DNA of 64,000 nt from Pseudomonas asplenii (GTDB lineage: Bacteria > Pseudomonadota > Gammaproteobacteria > Pseudomonadales > Pseudomonadaceae): contig NZ_JSYZ01000004.1 in the NCBI RefSeq assembly GCF_001293465.1, forward strand, positions 1 through 64,000, read 5' to 3'. Under the pieces are notes generated by a model that saw only the letters and a program-made list of their open reading frames with translations, had not been told where the DNA came from and made no database searches. Made by a program: the position numbers and the translations under genes. Below are positions 15,673 to 23,593 of the stretch, in pieces (positions within the stretch are counted from its first letter, which is position 1; each line of letters opens with the position of its first letter).

Positions 15673-15705
15673 CCCGACGGGACACTTCCCGTCGGGCAGT
15701 GTCCC
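15673..15705 (+). promoter_or_regulatory. mutually exclusive hairpins in a leader
   Basis: CCCGACGGG (15673-15681) can pair with CCCGTCGGG (15688-15696), while GGGACACT (15679-15686) can pair perfectly with AGTGTCCC (15698-15705). The two helices share bases and cannot form together. They lie in the 74-base gap before the next element gene, whose AGGAG site follows shortly. This is the layout of a two-state leader, although no ligand or peptide signal is evident. Confidence 0.45.
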
Positions 15706-15730
15706 TCTCCCCCACACAGGAGACCGACAC

Positions 15731-16372
15731 ATGCCACTTCCTCCCTTCAACCCGTTCGCCCGCGGTTTCAGCGATCTGCGTATTCAACGCTTGCTGGCCA
15801 TTCTCTACGATGTGGAGGCGCCCCTCAGCCATCTACCGCTACACCCGTCCCAGGGTGATCTCGCCGACGACCAACCCAACCGCCGGCCCTGTCTGTTCAA
15901 CAACGAGCATGCCTGGGTCCTGACGGCACAAGCCGCCCCCGAGGAGCAGGACGCTCACTACCCGTATATCGGGGCCGTGGTTCAGGTGATCTACGCCCTG
16001 CTCGCCCATGATCGTCAGCCCCCGGTTCTGCTGGGTGACTTTCACTCCCGGGCGATCGCCCAGCAACGCAGCCGACAACTGGCCTTCGAGACCGGGCACT
16101 ACAGCCGCTGCTGGGAAATCAACAGCGCTCATCTGCGGGGACCCCGAGAGCCTGTAAACGCTGCAAGTCCCTCCGCCAGGTGCAACCATCCTCCTCTGGC
16201 GCGCCATTTTGGTGCGCAACCCCGTGTCGTAGGAACAGGGCCGGCGCCTGGTCTTCCCGCATCGCCCGGCCTCGACGCCGATAACCGATACAGATGCCGC
16301 AAAATCGATCATCCCACCCGGGAAAAGCGGTCGATTTCTGCACTTGCGGTTTTCCGGCATCGTTATTGCTAA
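15731..16372 (+). pseudogene. ICE-type protein, 3'-truncated and fused to unrelated sequence
   Basis: The N-terminal 135 residues look like a real element protein: PFARGFSDLRIQRLLAILYD, then RPCLFNNEHAWVLTAQAAPE, PYIGAVVQVIYALLAHDRQP and HYSRCWEINSAHL. After about base 16136 the composition changes to a Pro/Arg/Ala-rich read-through without family character and ends by chance at 16372. I take this point as the right junction of the remnant. AGGAG lies eight bases before the ATG. The function is unknown and the product is probably inactive. Confidence 0.55.
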
Positions 16373-16594
16373 AGCTTGCCTACCAGCGCAAGTCTTCGTT
16401 CACCAAAGAAAAATGTGAGCCAGGCCACCAGCATGGAAAGGCAAGCGGCGCCGATCCGAAGCGCCGCTGGAAGTCGATAACGCACACTGAGGTGCCCCCA
16501 CAGCCAGTACTCGATCATCTCTCGCAGGGTCTCGCATCGTGAAATAGCCAGGTAGAAGGAAAATGCCGTCGTCTTGAACGGCAAGGAGTGCGAT
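16137..16594. other. junction region between ICE remnant and host genes
   Basis: No convincing gene. It holds several short hairpins, among them GCGCGCC/GGTGCGC near 16199-16217 and AGCGGCGC/GCGCCGCT near 16444-16468, and a leftward frame with one hydrophobic stretch that is probably chance or a gene scrap. No tRNA gene or clear att repeat is visible, so the element's original integration site is not identified. Confidence 0.4.
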
Positions 16595-18004
16595 ATGTCC
16601 CGAGATTTTTTCAACGAAATGTATGACGCGGACGGTGCCTGCCGCCCCCATTACCAGCCGTTTGCACACTGGCTGGCGGATACACCGCCCGAACTGTTGG
16701 AGCAGCGCCGTCGCGAAGCCGACCTGCTGTTCCACCGCGCCGGTATCACCTTCACCCTCTACGGGGACGAACAGGGCACCGAGCGCCTGATCCCCTTCGA
16801 CATCATCCCCCGCAGCATCAAGGCCAGCGAATGGCAAATGGTCGAACGCGGCTGCATTCAACGGGTGCAGGCGTTGAACCTGTTCCTGGCCGACGTCTAT
16901 CACGACCAGCGCATTCTCAAGCAAGGCATCATCCCGCCCGAACAGGTGCTGGTGAACGAGGGTTATCAGATTGCCATGCAGGGCCTGGACCTGCACCGCG
17001 ACATCTATGCGCACATCGCCGGGGTCGACCTGGTGCGTGACGGCGATGGCAGCTACTACGTGCTCGAAGACAACCTGCGCACCCCCAGCGGCGTGAGCTA
17101 TATGCTCGAGGACCGCAAGATGATGATGCGGCTGTTCCCCGAGCTGTTCGCCAGCCAGCGCGTGGCGCCCATCGACCACTACCCCAACCTGCTGCTCGAC
17201 ACCCTCAAGAGCGCCAGCCCGCTGGACAACCCCACCGCCGTGGTGCTGACCCCGGGTCGTTTCAACAGCGCCTATTTCGAACACGCGTTCCTGGCCCGGG
17301 AGATGGGCGTGGAACTGGTCGAAGGGGCCGATCTGTTCGTGCGCGACGACCATGTCTTCATGCGCACCACCGCCGGCCCGAAACAGGTGGACGTGATCTA
17401 TCGGCGCCTCGACGACGCCTACCTCGATCCGTTGTCCTTCACTCCCGACTCGTTGCTCGGGGTACCCGGCCTGATTGCCGCCTACCGCTCGGGCAACGTG
17501 GTGCTGGCCAATGCCGTGGGCACCGGCCTGGCCGACGACAAGTCGATCTACCCCTACGTCGGCGACATGATCCGCTTCTACCTCGACGAGGAACCGATCC
17601 TCAAGAACGTCCCGACCTGGCAATGCCGCAACCCCAAGGAGCTGTCCCACGTGCTGGCGCACCTGCCGGAACTGGTGGTCAAGGAAACCCAGGGCTCCGG
17701 CGGCTACGGCATGCTGGTCGGGCCGGCCGCCACGGCGGCGGAGATCGAAGACTTCCGCGCACGGCTCAAGGCCCGCCCCGAGGCCTACATCGCCCAACCG
17801 ACCCTGAGCCTTTCGACCTGCCCGACCTTCGTCGAGAACGGCATCGCGCCGCGTCATATCGACCTGCGGCCGTTCGTCCTGTCGGGTAGCGAAACCCGCC
17901 TGGTCCCCGGTGGCCTGACGCGGGTGGCCCTGCGTGAAGGCTCGCTGGTGGTGAACTCGTCCCAGGGCGGCGGCACCAAGGACACCTGGGTAGTGGAGGA
18001 CTGA
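16595..18004 (+). CDS. circularly permuted ATP-grasp protein
   Basis: A 469-residue member of the circularly permuted ATP-grasp type 2 family (DUF404/DUF407). Visible motifs include the start MSRDFFNEMYD, the ATP-site segments YYVLEDNLRTPSGVSYMLED and LVVKETQGSGGYGMLVGP, and the end SLVVNSSQGGGTKDTWVVED. Such enzymes are predicted to join a carboxylate to an amine. The ATG has AAGGAG six bases upstream; a TTG seven codons earlier is less likely. It is followed at three bases by the alpha-E gene, then transglutaminase and Anbu peptidase, a conserved neighbourhood proposed to make and process a peptide or peptide tag. The substrate is unknown. Confidence 0.9.
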   Translation: MSRDFFNEMYDADGACRPHYQPFAHWLADTPPELLEQRRREADLLFHRAGITFTLYGDEQGTERLIPFDIIPRSIKASEWQMVERGCIQRVQALNLFLADVYHDQRILKQGIIPPEQVLVNEGYQIAMQGLDLHRDIYAHIAGVDLVRDGDGSYYVLEDNLRTPSGVSYMLEDRKMMMRLFPELFASQRVAPIDHYPNLLLDTLKSASPLDNPTAVVLTPGRFNSAYFEHAFLAREMGVELVEGADLFVRDDHVFMRTTAGPKQVDVIYRRLDDAYLDPLSFTPDSLLGVPGLIAAYRSGNVVLANAVGTGLADDKSIYPYVGDMIRFYLDEEPILKNVPTWQCRNPKELSHVLAHLPELVVKETQGSGGYGMLVGPAATAAEIEDFRARLKARPEAYIAQPTLSLSTCPTFVENGIAPRHIDLRPFVLSGSETRLVPGGLTRVALREGSLVVNSSQGGGTKDTWVVED

Positions 18005-18007
18005 CAC

Positions 18008-18958
18008 ATGCTTTCAAGAACCGCTGCGGACCTCTACTGGATGTCCCGTTACCTGGAGCGCGCCGAGAACCTGGCACGCATGCTCGAAGTCAGCTACTCG
18101 CTGTCGCTGATGCCCCAGGCCGGCCGCACCGACGGCCAGGCCGAGCTGGCCATGTCGCTGCTGGCGGCAGGCACCCTGGATGACTACAACCGGCGCCACG
18201 ACGCGCTCGACACCGCGCGCATGCTGCATTTTTTCGCCTTCGACGAAACCAACCCCGGCAGCATCTACTGCTGCCTGCAGGCGGCGCGCACCAATGCCCA
18301 TGCGGTGCGCGGGCGGATCACCGCCGACATGTGGGAGAACATCAACGCCACCTGGCTGGAAATGCGCAAGATCGCCAGCAATGGCCTGGCCCGCTACGGC
18401 ATGAGCCAGTTCTGTGACTGGGTCAAGGAGCGCTCGCACCTGTTCCGTGGCGCCACGGCGGGCACCATCATGCGCAACGATGCCTACTGTTTCATCCGCC
18501 TGGGAACCTTCATCGAGCGGGCCGACAATACCCTGCGCCTGCTGGACGTGCGTTACGAGATGTTCGGCGAGGCGTCGGAAGAGGTCAGCGACCATTCGGC
18601 CCGCGGCTACTACCAGTGGAGCGCCCTGCTACGCGCCCTGTCGGCGTTCGAGGCCTTCAACGAGATCTACCGCAATGCTCCCAGCGCCAGGCAGGTGTCC
18701 GAACTGCTGCTGTTGCGCGCCGACGTGCCGCGCTCACTGCATGCGTGCATCGAGGAACTGGACCACATCCTCGCCGGCCTGCCCAGCAACAGTGGCCGCG
18801 CCTCGCAGCGCATGGCCGCGGAACTCAACGCGCGCCTGCGCTACACCGACATCGACGAGATCCTGGAGGCCGGCCTGCACCCCTGGCTGACCGATTTCAT
18901 CGAATGCATCCGCCAACTCGGCCAGACGGTTCACCACTCCTACCTGGAGGTCGTATGA
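18008..18958 (+). CDS. alpha-E domain protein
   Basis: A 316-residue all-helical protein of the alpha-E family (DUF403), opening MLSRTAADLYWMSRYLERAE, with the repeated acidic helix signatures around RYLERAENLARML and TFIERADNTLRLLDV that give the family its name. No catalytic mechanism is established; it always accompanies the permuted ATP-grasp and is thought to act with it. It overlaps the transglutaminase start by four bases (ATGA), so the two are coupled. Confidence 0.9.
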   Translation: MLSRTAADLYWMSRYLERAENLARMLEVSYSLSLMPQAGRTDGQAELAMSLLAAGTLDDYNRRHDALDTARMLHFFAFDETNPGSIYCCLQAARTNAHAVRGRITADMWENINATWLEMRKIASNGLARYGMSQFCDWVKERSHLFRGATAGTIMRNDAYCFIRLGTFIERADNTLRLLDVRYEMFGEASEEVSDHSARGYYQWSALLRALSAFEAFNEIYRNAPSARQVSELLLLRADVPRSLHACIEELDHILAGLPSNSGRASQRMAAELNARLRYTDIDEILEAGLHPWLTDFIECIRQLGQTVHHSYLEVV

Positions 18959-19755
18959 AGCTCGCCATACACCACGACACTCGCTACACCTACGCCAACC
19001 CGGTGAGCGCAAGCATCCAGTTCCTGCGCCTGACGCCCAAGAGCACCGAGCGCCAGCAGATCCTCGACTGGCGCGTGCAGATGCCCCGCCAGGTACGGAG
19101 CCAGATCGACCCCTATGGCAACGTGCTGCACGTCCTGACCCTGGAAGAGCCCCACAGCGCCCTGGCGCTGAGTGCCTGCGGGCAGGTGGAAATCGACCAG
19201 TCGCTGGAAGTCGAACACGACAGCCAGTCGCCCTTGCCGTTCCTGCGTACCAGCCGCCTGACCCTGGCCGACGCGGCCCTGATCGACTTTGCCACACAAC
19301 GTTGCGGCCGCCGCCGTGATCGTGCCGCCCTGATCGAACTGATGGCGGGCCTGGCCGAGCGCATGCCGTACAGCCCTGGCACGACCGCGGTCGACAGCAC
19401 CGCGGCCGAGGCGTTCGCCGCCGGGGTGGGCGTGTGCCAGGACCATACCCATGCATTTCTTGCCTGCGCCCGCAGCCTGGGGATCCCGGCCCGGTACGTC
19501 TCCGGCTACCTGTGCACCGAGGATGAAAACCACCTGGCCAGTCACGCCTGGGCCGAGGCCTGGCTGGAGGATGGCTGGTACAGCTTCGACGTGACCAATC
19601 GGCTGGCCAGGCCCGATCGTCACCTGAAACTGGCGGTGGGCCTGGACTACCTCGATGCCTGTCCGGTACGCGGCATGCGCCGCGGAGGCGGAGCCGAGTC
19701 GATGCTGGCGCAGGTCAAGGTCACCTCGCTCCCACAGGGGCAACAGCAACAGTAG
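18955..19755 (+). CDS. transglutaminase-like cysteine peptidase/amidase
   Basis: A 266-residue protein with the bacterial transglutaminase N-terminal domain (MKLAIHHDTRYTYANPVSAS) and a papain-like core. The catalytic triad is visible as Cys in GVGVCQDHTHAF, His in ASHAWAEAW and Asp in YSFDVTN. Family members hydrolyse or transfer peptide amide bonds. It is third in the ATP-grasp/alpha-E operon and followed, after a hairpin, by the Anbu peptidase. No signal peptide, so it is cytoplasmic like its partners. Confidence 0.9.
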   Translation: MKLAIHHDTRYTYANPVSASIQFLRLTPKSTERQQILDWRVQMPRQVRSQIDPYGNVLHVLTLEEPHSALALSACGQVEIDQSLEVEHDSQSPLPFLRTSRLTLADAALIDFATQRCGRRRDRAALIELMAGLAERMPYSPGTTAVDSTAAEAFAAGVGVCQDHTHAFLACARSLGIPARYVSGYLCTEDENHLASHAWAEAWLEDGWYSFDVTNRLARPDRHLKLAVGLDYLDACPVRGMRRGGGAESMLAQVKVTSLPQGQQQQ

Positions 19756-19770
19756 GCCCCTCCACTTCAA

Positions 19771-19793
19771 CCCGCCGTCGCCATGACGGCGGG
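19771..19793 (+). terminator. hairpin between transglutaminase and Anbu genes
   Basis: A 9-bp stem CCCGCCGTC/GACGGCGGG with a five-base loop lies 15 bases after the transglutaminase stop. Only TATTC follows, so it may attenuate and not end transcription into the Anbu gene 27 bases further on. Confidence 0.45.
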
Positions 19794-19819
19794 CTATTCA
19801 ACGTACACAGGTAAAACAG

Positions 19820-20551
19820 ATGACGTACTGCGTGGCCATGCACCTTGCCGACGGGCTGGTGTTTGTCTCCGATTCACGCACCAATGCCGGGATCGACCAG
19901 ATCTCGACGTTTCGCAAACTGTTCATTTTCAGCACGCCGGGCGAGCGGCTGCTCGTTCTGCAGAGCGCGGGCAACCTGGCCACCTCGCAATCGGTGGTCA
20001 ACCTGCTCAGGCAGCGTTGCAACGGCACGGGCAACCACCTGTTGAATGTCCGTACGCTTTATGACGCAACGGTGCTGGTGGCCGAAACCATCCGTGAGGT
20101 CGTCATCCGCGATCGCAGCAAACTGGCGAGCAAGGTCGACCTGAGCTGCTCGTTTCTGGTCGGTGGGCAGATTGCCGGCGGACCGATGGGCCTCTACAGC
20201 ATCTACCCGCAAGGCAATTTCATCCAGGCCACCGAGGACACGCCGTTCCTGCAACTGGGGGAAAGCAAGTACGGAAAACCGATCCTCGATCGCAACCTGA
20301 CGTACCAGACGTCATTGGGCGAGGCGTTGCGTTGCGGCCTGATCTCGTTCGATTCAACCATCCGCAGCAACCTGTCGGTGGGCATGCCCCTGGACCTGCT
20401 GGTGTATCGCAAGGACGCTTTCGGGCCGGCGCAAAGCTATCGCATCACCCAGGACGATCCCTACTACGCCCAGATCCGCAACCAGTGGTGCACCGGGCTC
20501 AGGGACCTGCTGGCCGATCTGCCGGCACCGCCCAAAGACTACATGGCCTGA
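19820..20551 (+). CDS. Anbu proteasome-type peptidase
   Basis: A 243-residue Ntn-hydrolase of the proteasome superfamily, the Anbu (ancestral beta subunit) branch. The mature nucleophile is Thr2 in MTYCVAMHLADGLVFVSDSR, exposed by Met removal without a propeptide. The fold continues with FRKLFIFSTPGERLLVLQSA, and the Lys in that stretch is at the position of the catalytic Lys33. SCSFLVGGQIAGGPMGLYSI is the inner beta sheet. Anbu is longer than HslV and assembles into open rings or helices in studied species. Its consistent neighbours are the ATP-grasp, alpha-E and transglutaminase genes found immediately upstream here. No ATPase partner lies nearby. The natural substrate is not established. 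Confidence 0.9.
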   Translation: MTYCVAMHLADGLVFVSDSRTNAGIDQISTFRKLFIFSTPGERLLVLQSAGNLATSQSVVNLLRQRCNGTGNHLLNVRTLYDATVLVAETIREVVIRDRSKLASKVDLSCSFLVGGQIAGGPMGLYSIYPQGNFIQATEDTPFLQLGESKYGKPILDRNLTYQTSLGEALRCGLISFDSTIRSNLSVGMPLDLLVYRKDAFGPAQSYRITQDDPYYAQIRNQWCTGLRDLLADLPAPPKDYMA

Positions 20552-20798
20552 CGTCCCCCGTAACCGGACCTTTCGTTCATCGAGGTTTTTCCTGGCAGGT
20601 GCCCCTTGTCCGTGCGGTGCGCCTGCGACTCGAGTGCAAGCGGGCGCAGTCCCCCTTGCAGGCGCCTGCCACCGACTGGCTACTGCATCCCGACCCGAGT
20701 CCCTGTATCCTTTGCCCGAAACCAGGAATGGCTTTGTGCTATGCCCCCTTCGGAAAGGGTCGCCGGCCCAGGAATTCGGACTCCTATCAGGTATTGAC

Positions 20799-22298
20799 GT
20801 GAAGCGTGACATCCACCTCGTTGTCCTTCTGCTATCGATCATCGGTTGCTCACTCGCCTCGTTGACGCTCTGGAAAGTGATGGCCTCCCGCGAGCGGGCG
20901 CTGGAGGAAATCAACACCCACAGCCTGAACCTGACCCAGGCGTTATCCACCTATTCCGAAGGCATCGTCAGGCAGAGCTCACTGCTGCTGCTCGGCCTGG
21001 TCGAGCGCCTGGAAACCGAAGGCAGCGGGCCCGCCCAGATCGAACGCCTGAGCCAACTGGTCAGCCGCCAGCAGCCCCTGATGCCGCAGATGAGCGGCAT
21101 TACCGTGTACGACAGGCACGGACACTGGCTGATGTCGTCCAACCGCCCGATACCGGTCGGTGCCAACAGCAGCGACCGGGCCTACTTCATCCATCACCGC
21201 GACGACCCATCGCGCGAGCCGTTCATCGGCCTGCCCATCCGCAGCCGCACCAACAATGAATGGGTGATCACCATCAGTCGCCGTTTCAACGACGCCGACG
21301 GCGGGTTCGCCGGCGTGGTGGCCGTTACGCTGGGGGTGGAGAACTTCCTGCGCCTGTTCGGCCAGATCGACGTGGGCCAGGAGGGCGCCATCGGTCTGTC
21401 CTACACCGACGGCTCGATGCTGGTGCGCTACCCGTTTCGGGAGCAGGACATGAGTCGCAACTTCTCCAAGTCGCCGATCTACGCCAAGTACCTGATCGAC
21501 AAGACGGTGGGCACCGCCTCCTTCACCTCCAGCCTGGACGGGGTGGAGCGCCTGTACGCGTTTCGCAAGAGCGACAAGCTGCCCCTGGTGACCACCGTGG
21601 CCCTGGGCAAGCGTGAAGCCCTGGCGGCCTGGCAACTGGAGGCACTGCTGTCGTTGCTGGTGGTGTGTGGTCTGCTGGTGGTCACAGGCACCATCGGCTG
21701 GATGCTGATACGCAATATCAACCGCCGTATCGCGGTGGAAAACGAACTGCGGCTGACCCAGCAACAGTTGCTCGACAGCAACCAGCAACTCGAACGCCTG
21801 GCGATGCACGATGCCCTGACCGGCCTCGCCAACCGGCGCTGCTTTGACGAAGCCCTGGAGCAGGAAGTCGGCAGAGCCCGTCGTAACGGGACATCGCTGG
21901 CGTTGCTGATGATCGATATCGATCATTTCAAGCGCTACAACGACACCTACGGCCACCCCGCCGGCGACGCCTGCCTGCAACAGGTGGCCCGGCTGCTCTC
22001 GACCTGCATTCGCCGTCCACCCGACCTGCTGGCGCGCTACGGCGGTGAAGAGATGGCCGTGATCCTGCCCGATACCGACAGCGCCGGCGCCACCGTGGTC
22101 GCGCGCCTGATGCTCGAACGCCTGGCTCTGGAACCTATCGCTCACCCGAGCAGTCCCTTTGCACAGGTGACCGTCAGCATTGGCATTGCCTGCGCCACGA
22201 AAACTGACCTCGACAACTGGCAGCCACTGCTCGAACGTGCCGACCAGGCGCTCTACATCGCCAAGGAGGCCGGGCGCAACCGCCTGCATGTCGGCTGA
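20799..22298 (+). CDS. membrane diguanylate cyclase with periplasmic Cache domain
   Basis: A 499-residue c-di-GMP synthase. A transmembrane helix (VVLLLSIIGCSLASLTLW) leads to a periplasmic Cache-type sensor containing ITVYDRHGHWLMSSNRP and SDRAYFIHHRDDPSREPFIG. A second helix (LLVVCGLLVVTGTIGWML) and a short coiled coil precede the GGDEF domain. The active site is RYGGEEMAVILP, and the product-inhibition site RxxD occurs five residues earlier as RPPD. GTG at 20799 is preferred because AGG precedes it and the first helix follows directly; the frame is open further upstream. It is monocistronic, and the ligand is unknown. Confidence 0.88.
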   Translation: MKRDIHLVVLLLSIIGCSLASLTLWKVMASRERALEEINTHSLNLTQALSTYSEGIVRQSSLLLLGLVERLETEGSGPAQIERLSQLVSRQQPLMPQMSGITVYDRHGHWLMSSNRPIPVGANSSDRAYFIHHRDDPSREPFIGLPIRSRTNNEWVITISRRFNDADGGFAGVVAVTLGVENFLRLFGQIDVGQEGAIGLSYTDGSMLVRYPFREQDMSRNFSKSPIYAKYLIDKTVGTASFTSSLDGVERLYAFRKSDKLPLVTTVALGKREALAAWQLEALLSLLVVCGLLVVTGTIGWMLIRNINRRIAVENELRLTQQQLLDSNQQLERLAMHDALTGLANRRCFDEALEQEVGRARRNGTSLALLMIDIDHFKRYNDTYGHPAGDACLQQVARLLSTCIRRPPDLLARYGGEEMAVILPDTDSAGATVVARLMLERLALEPIAHPSSPFAQVTVSIGIACATKTDLDNWQPLLERADQALYIAKEAGRNRLHVG

Positions 22299-22360
22299 AA
22301 CAGGCCGGCAAGGCACATGCTGATGGTGTCCCCCTCCTCTGGCCAATCGAGATCGCATCC

Positions 22361-23593
22361 TTGAACGACTTCCGGCAAACCGCTTCCTCCAACCGTGCGC
22401 TTGACTGGCTGAACTTTTTCCTAGCGGACGTGCGCGACGGCCTCGGGCCTTACCTGGCGATCTATCTGCTGGCCGTGCACCAATGGCAGCCGGCGAGCAT
22501 CGGCCTGGTCATGACCCTGGCCGGCATCGCTGCACTGCTGGCCCAGACGCCGGCCGGCGCGCTGATCGACAGGACGCCAGCCAAGCGCGCGGTGGTGGTG
22601 ATCGCCGCCCTGCTGGTCACCGGCAGTTGTCTGTTGCTGCCGATGGTCTCGTCGTTCGGGCTGGTGGCCCTGACGCAGACCGCCAGCGCCCTGGCCGGCT
22701 CGGTGTTCGCCCCGGCCATTGCCGCCATTTCCCTGGGCCTTACCGGCCCCAAGGCCTTTACTCGGCGCGTGGGCCGCAATGAAACCTTCAACCACGCCGG
22801 CAATGCCTGCTCGGCCCTGCTGGCCGGTGGCCTGGCCTACCTGTACGGGCCCGTGGTGGTGTTCTACCTGATGGCGGTGATGACGGTGGCCAGCCTCATC
22901 GCGGTCAGTCGGATACCCGGCGCGGCCATCGATCACCAGGTGGCACGTGGCCTGGCCCATCTGCCAGCGGGCGACGCTCACCCGGCCGGCCTTGCGCTGT
23001 TGCTGCATAACCGCACCCTGCTGCTGTTCGCCGTGTGCTGCGCCCTCTTCCACCTGGCCAACGCGGCGATGCTGCCGCTGGTAAGCCAGAAGCTGTCGCA
23101 GGTCGATCTGCACCTGGCCACGCCGCTCACTTCCGCCTGCATCGTCGCGGCGCAACTGGTGATGGTACCGATGGCACTGCTGGTGGGCGCCAAGGCCGAA
23201 CAATGGGGGCGCAAGCCTTTCCTGCTCGCCGGCTTTCTCATCCTGCCGCTGCGCGGCGCACTCTACGTGGTCTCCGACAACCCGTTCTGGCTGGTCGCTG
23301 TGCAACTGCTCGACGGCATCGGCGCGGGGATCTTCGGCGCATTGTTCCCGATCGTGGTCAAGGACCTGACCGAGGGCAGTGGCCGCTTCAATGTCAGCCT
23401 GGGTGCGCTGAGCACGGTGTTCGGCCTCGGTGCGGCGCTGAGCCCGGGGCTCGCCGGGCTGGTGGTCCAGTCGGCCGGCTACGATGCCGCCTTCCTGACG
23501 CTGGCCGCCATCGCCGCGGCCGCCTTCATGCTGGTGTTGCTCGCCCTGCCGGAGACCCGCGCTCGAACGGCCCCGCAAGTGGCCTTTTCATAA
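22361..23593 (+). CDS. MFS transporter (12 helices)
   Basis: A 410-residue major facilitator with twelve predicted helices. The motif-A loop appears as GALIDRTPAKRA between helices 2 and 3 and again as GAKAEQWGRKPF in the second half. The N-terminal DWLNFFLADVRDGLGPYLAI is typical of a branch of unassigned multidrug-type MFS proteins. The start is TTG with no better in-frame option nearby. Its end overlaps the convergent photolyase gene by six bases. Substrate unknown. Confidence 0.85.
   Translation: MNDFRQTASSNRALDWLNFFLADVRDGLGPYLAIYLLAVHQWQPASIGLVMTLAGIAALLAQTPAGALIDRTPAKRAVVVIAALLVTGSCLLLPMVSSFGLVALTQTASALAGSVFAPAIAAISLGLTGPKAFTRRVGRNETFNHAGNACSALLAGGLAYLYGPVVVFYLMAVMTVASLIAVSRIPGAAIDHQVARGLAHLPAGDAHPAGLALLLHNRTLLLFAVCCALFHLANAAMLPLVSQKLSQVDLHLATPLTSACIVAAQLVMVPMALLVGAKAEQWGRKPFLLAGFLILPLRGALYVVSDNPFWLVAVQLLDGIGAGIFGALFPIVVKDLTEGSGRFNVSLGALSTVFGLGAALSPGLAGLVVQSAGYDAAFLTLAAIAAAAFMLVLLALPETRARTAPQVAFS

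Noticed and set aside
16369..16614. leftward 81-codon frame with one hydrophobic stretch (ALRIGAACLSMLVAWLTF)
   Set aside because: No ribosome site, no upstream continuation and it overlaps the start of the ATP-grasp gene; possibly a gene scrap. Its ERRLALVGKL ending resembles a similar frame near 26658, but the DNA match is too weak to call a repeat.
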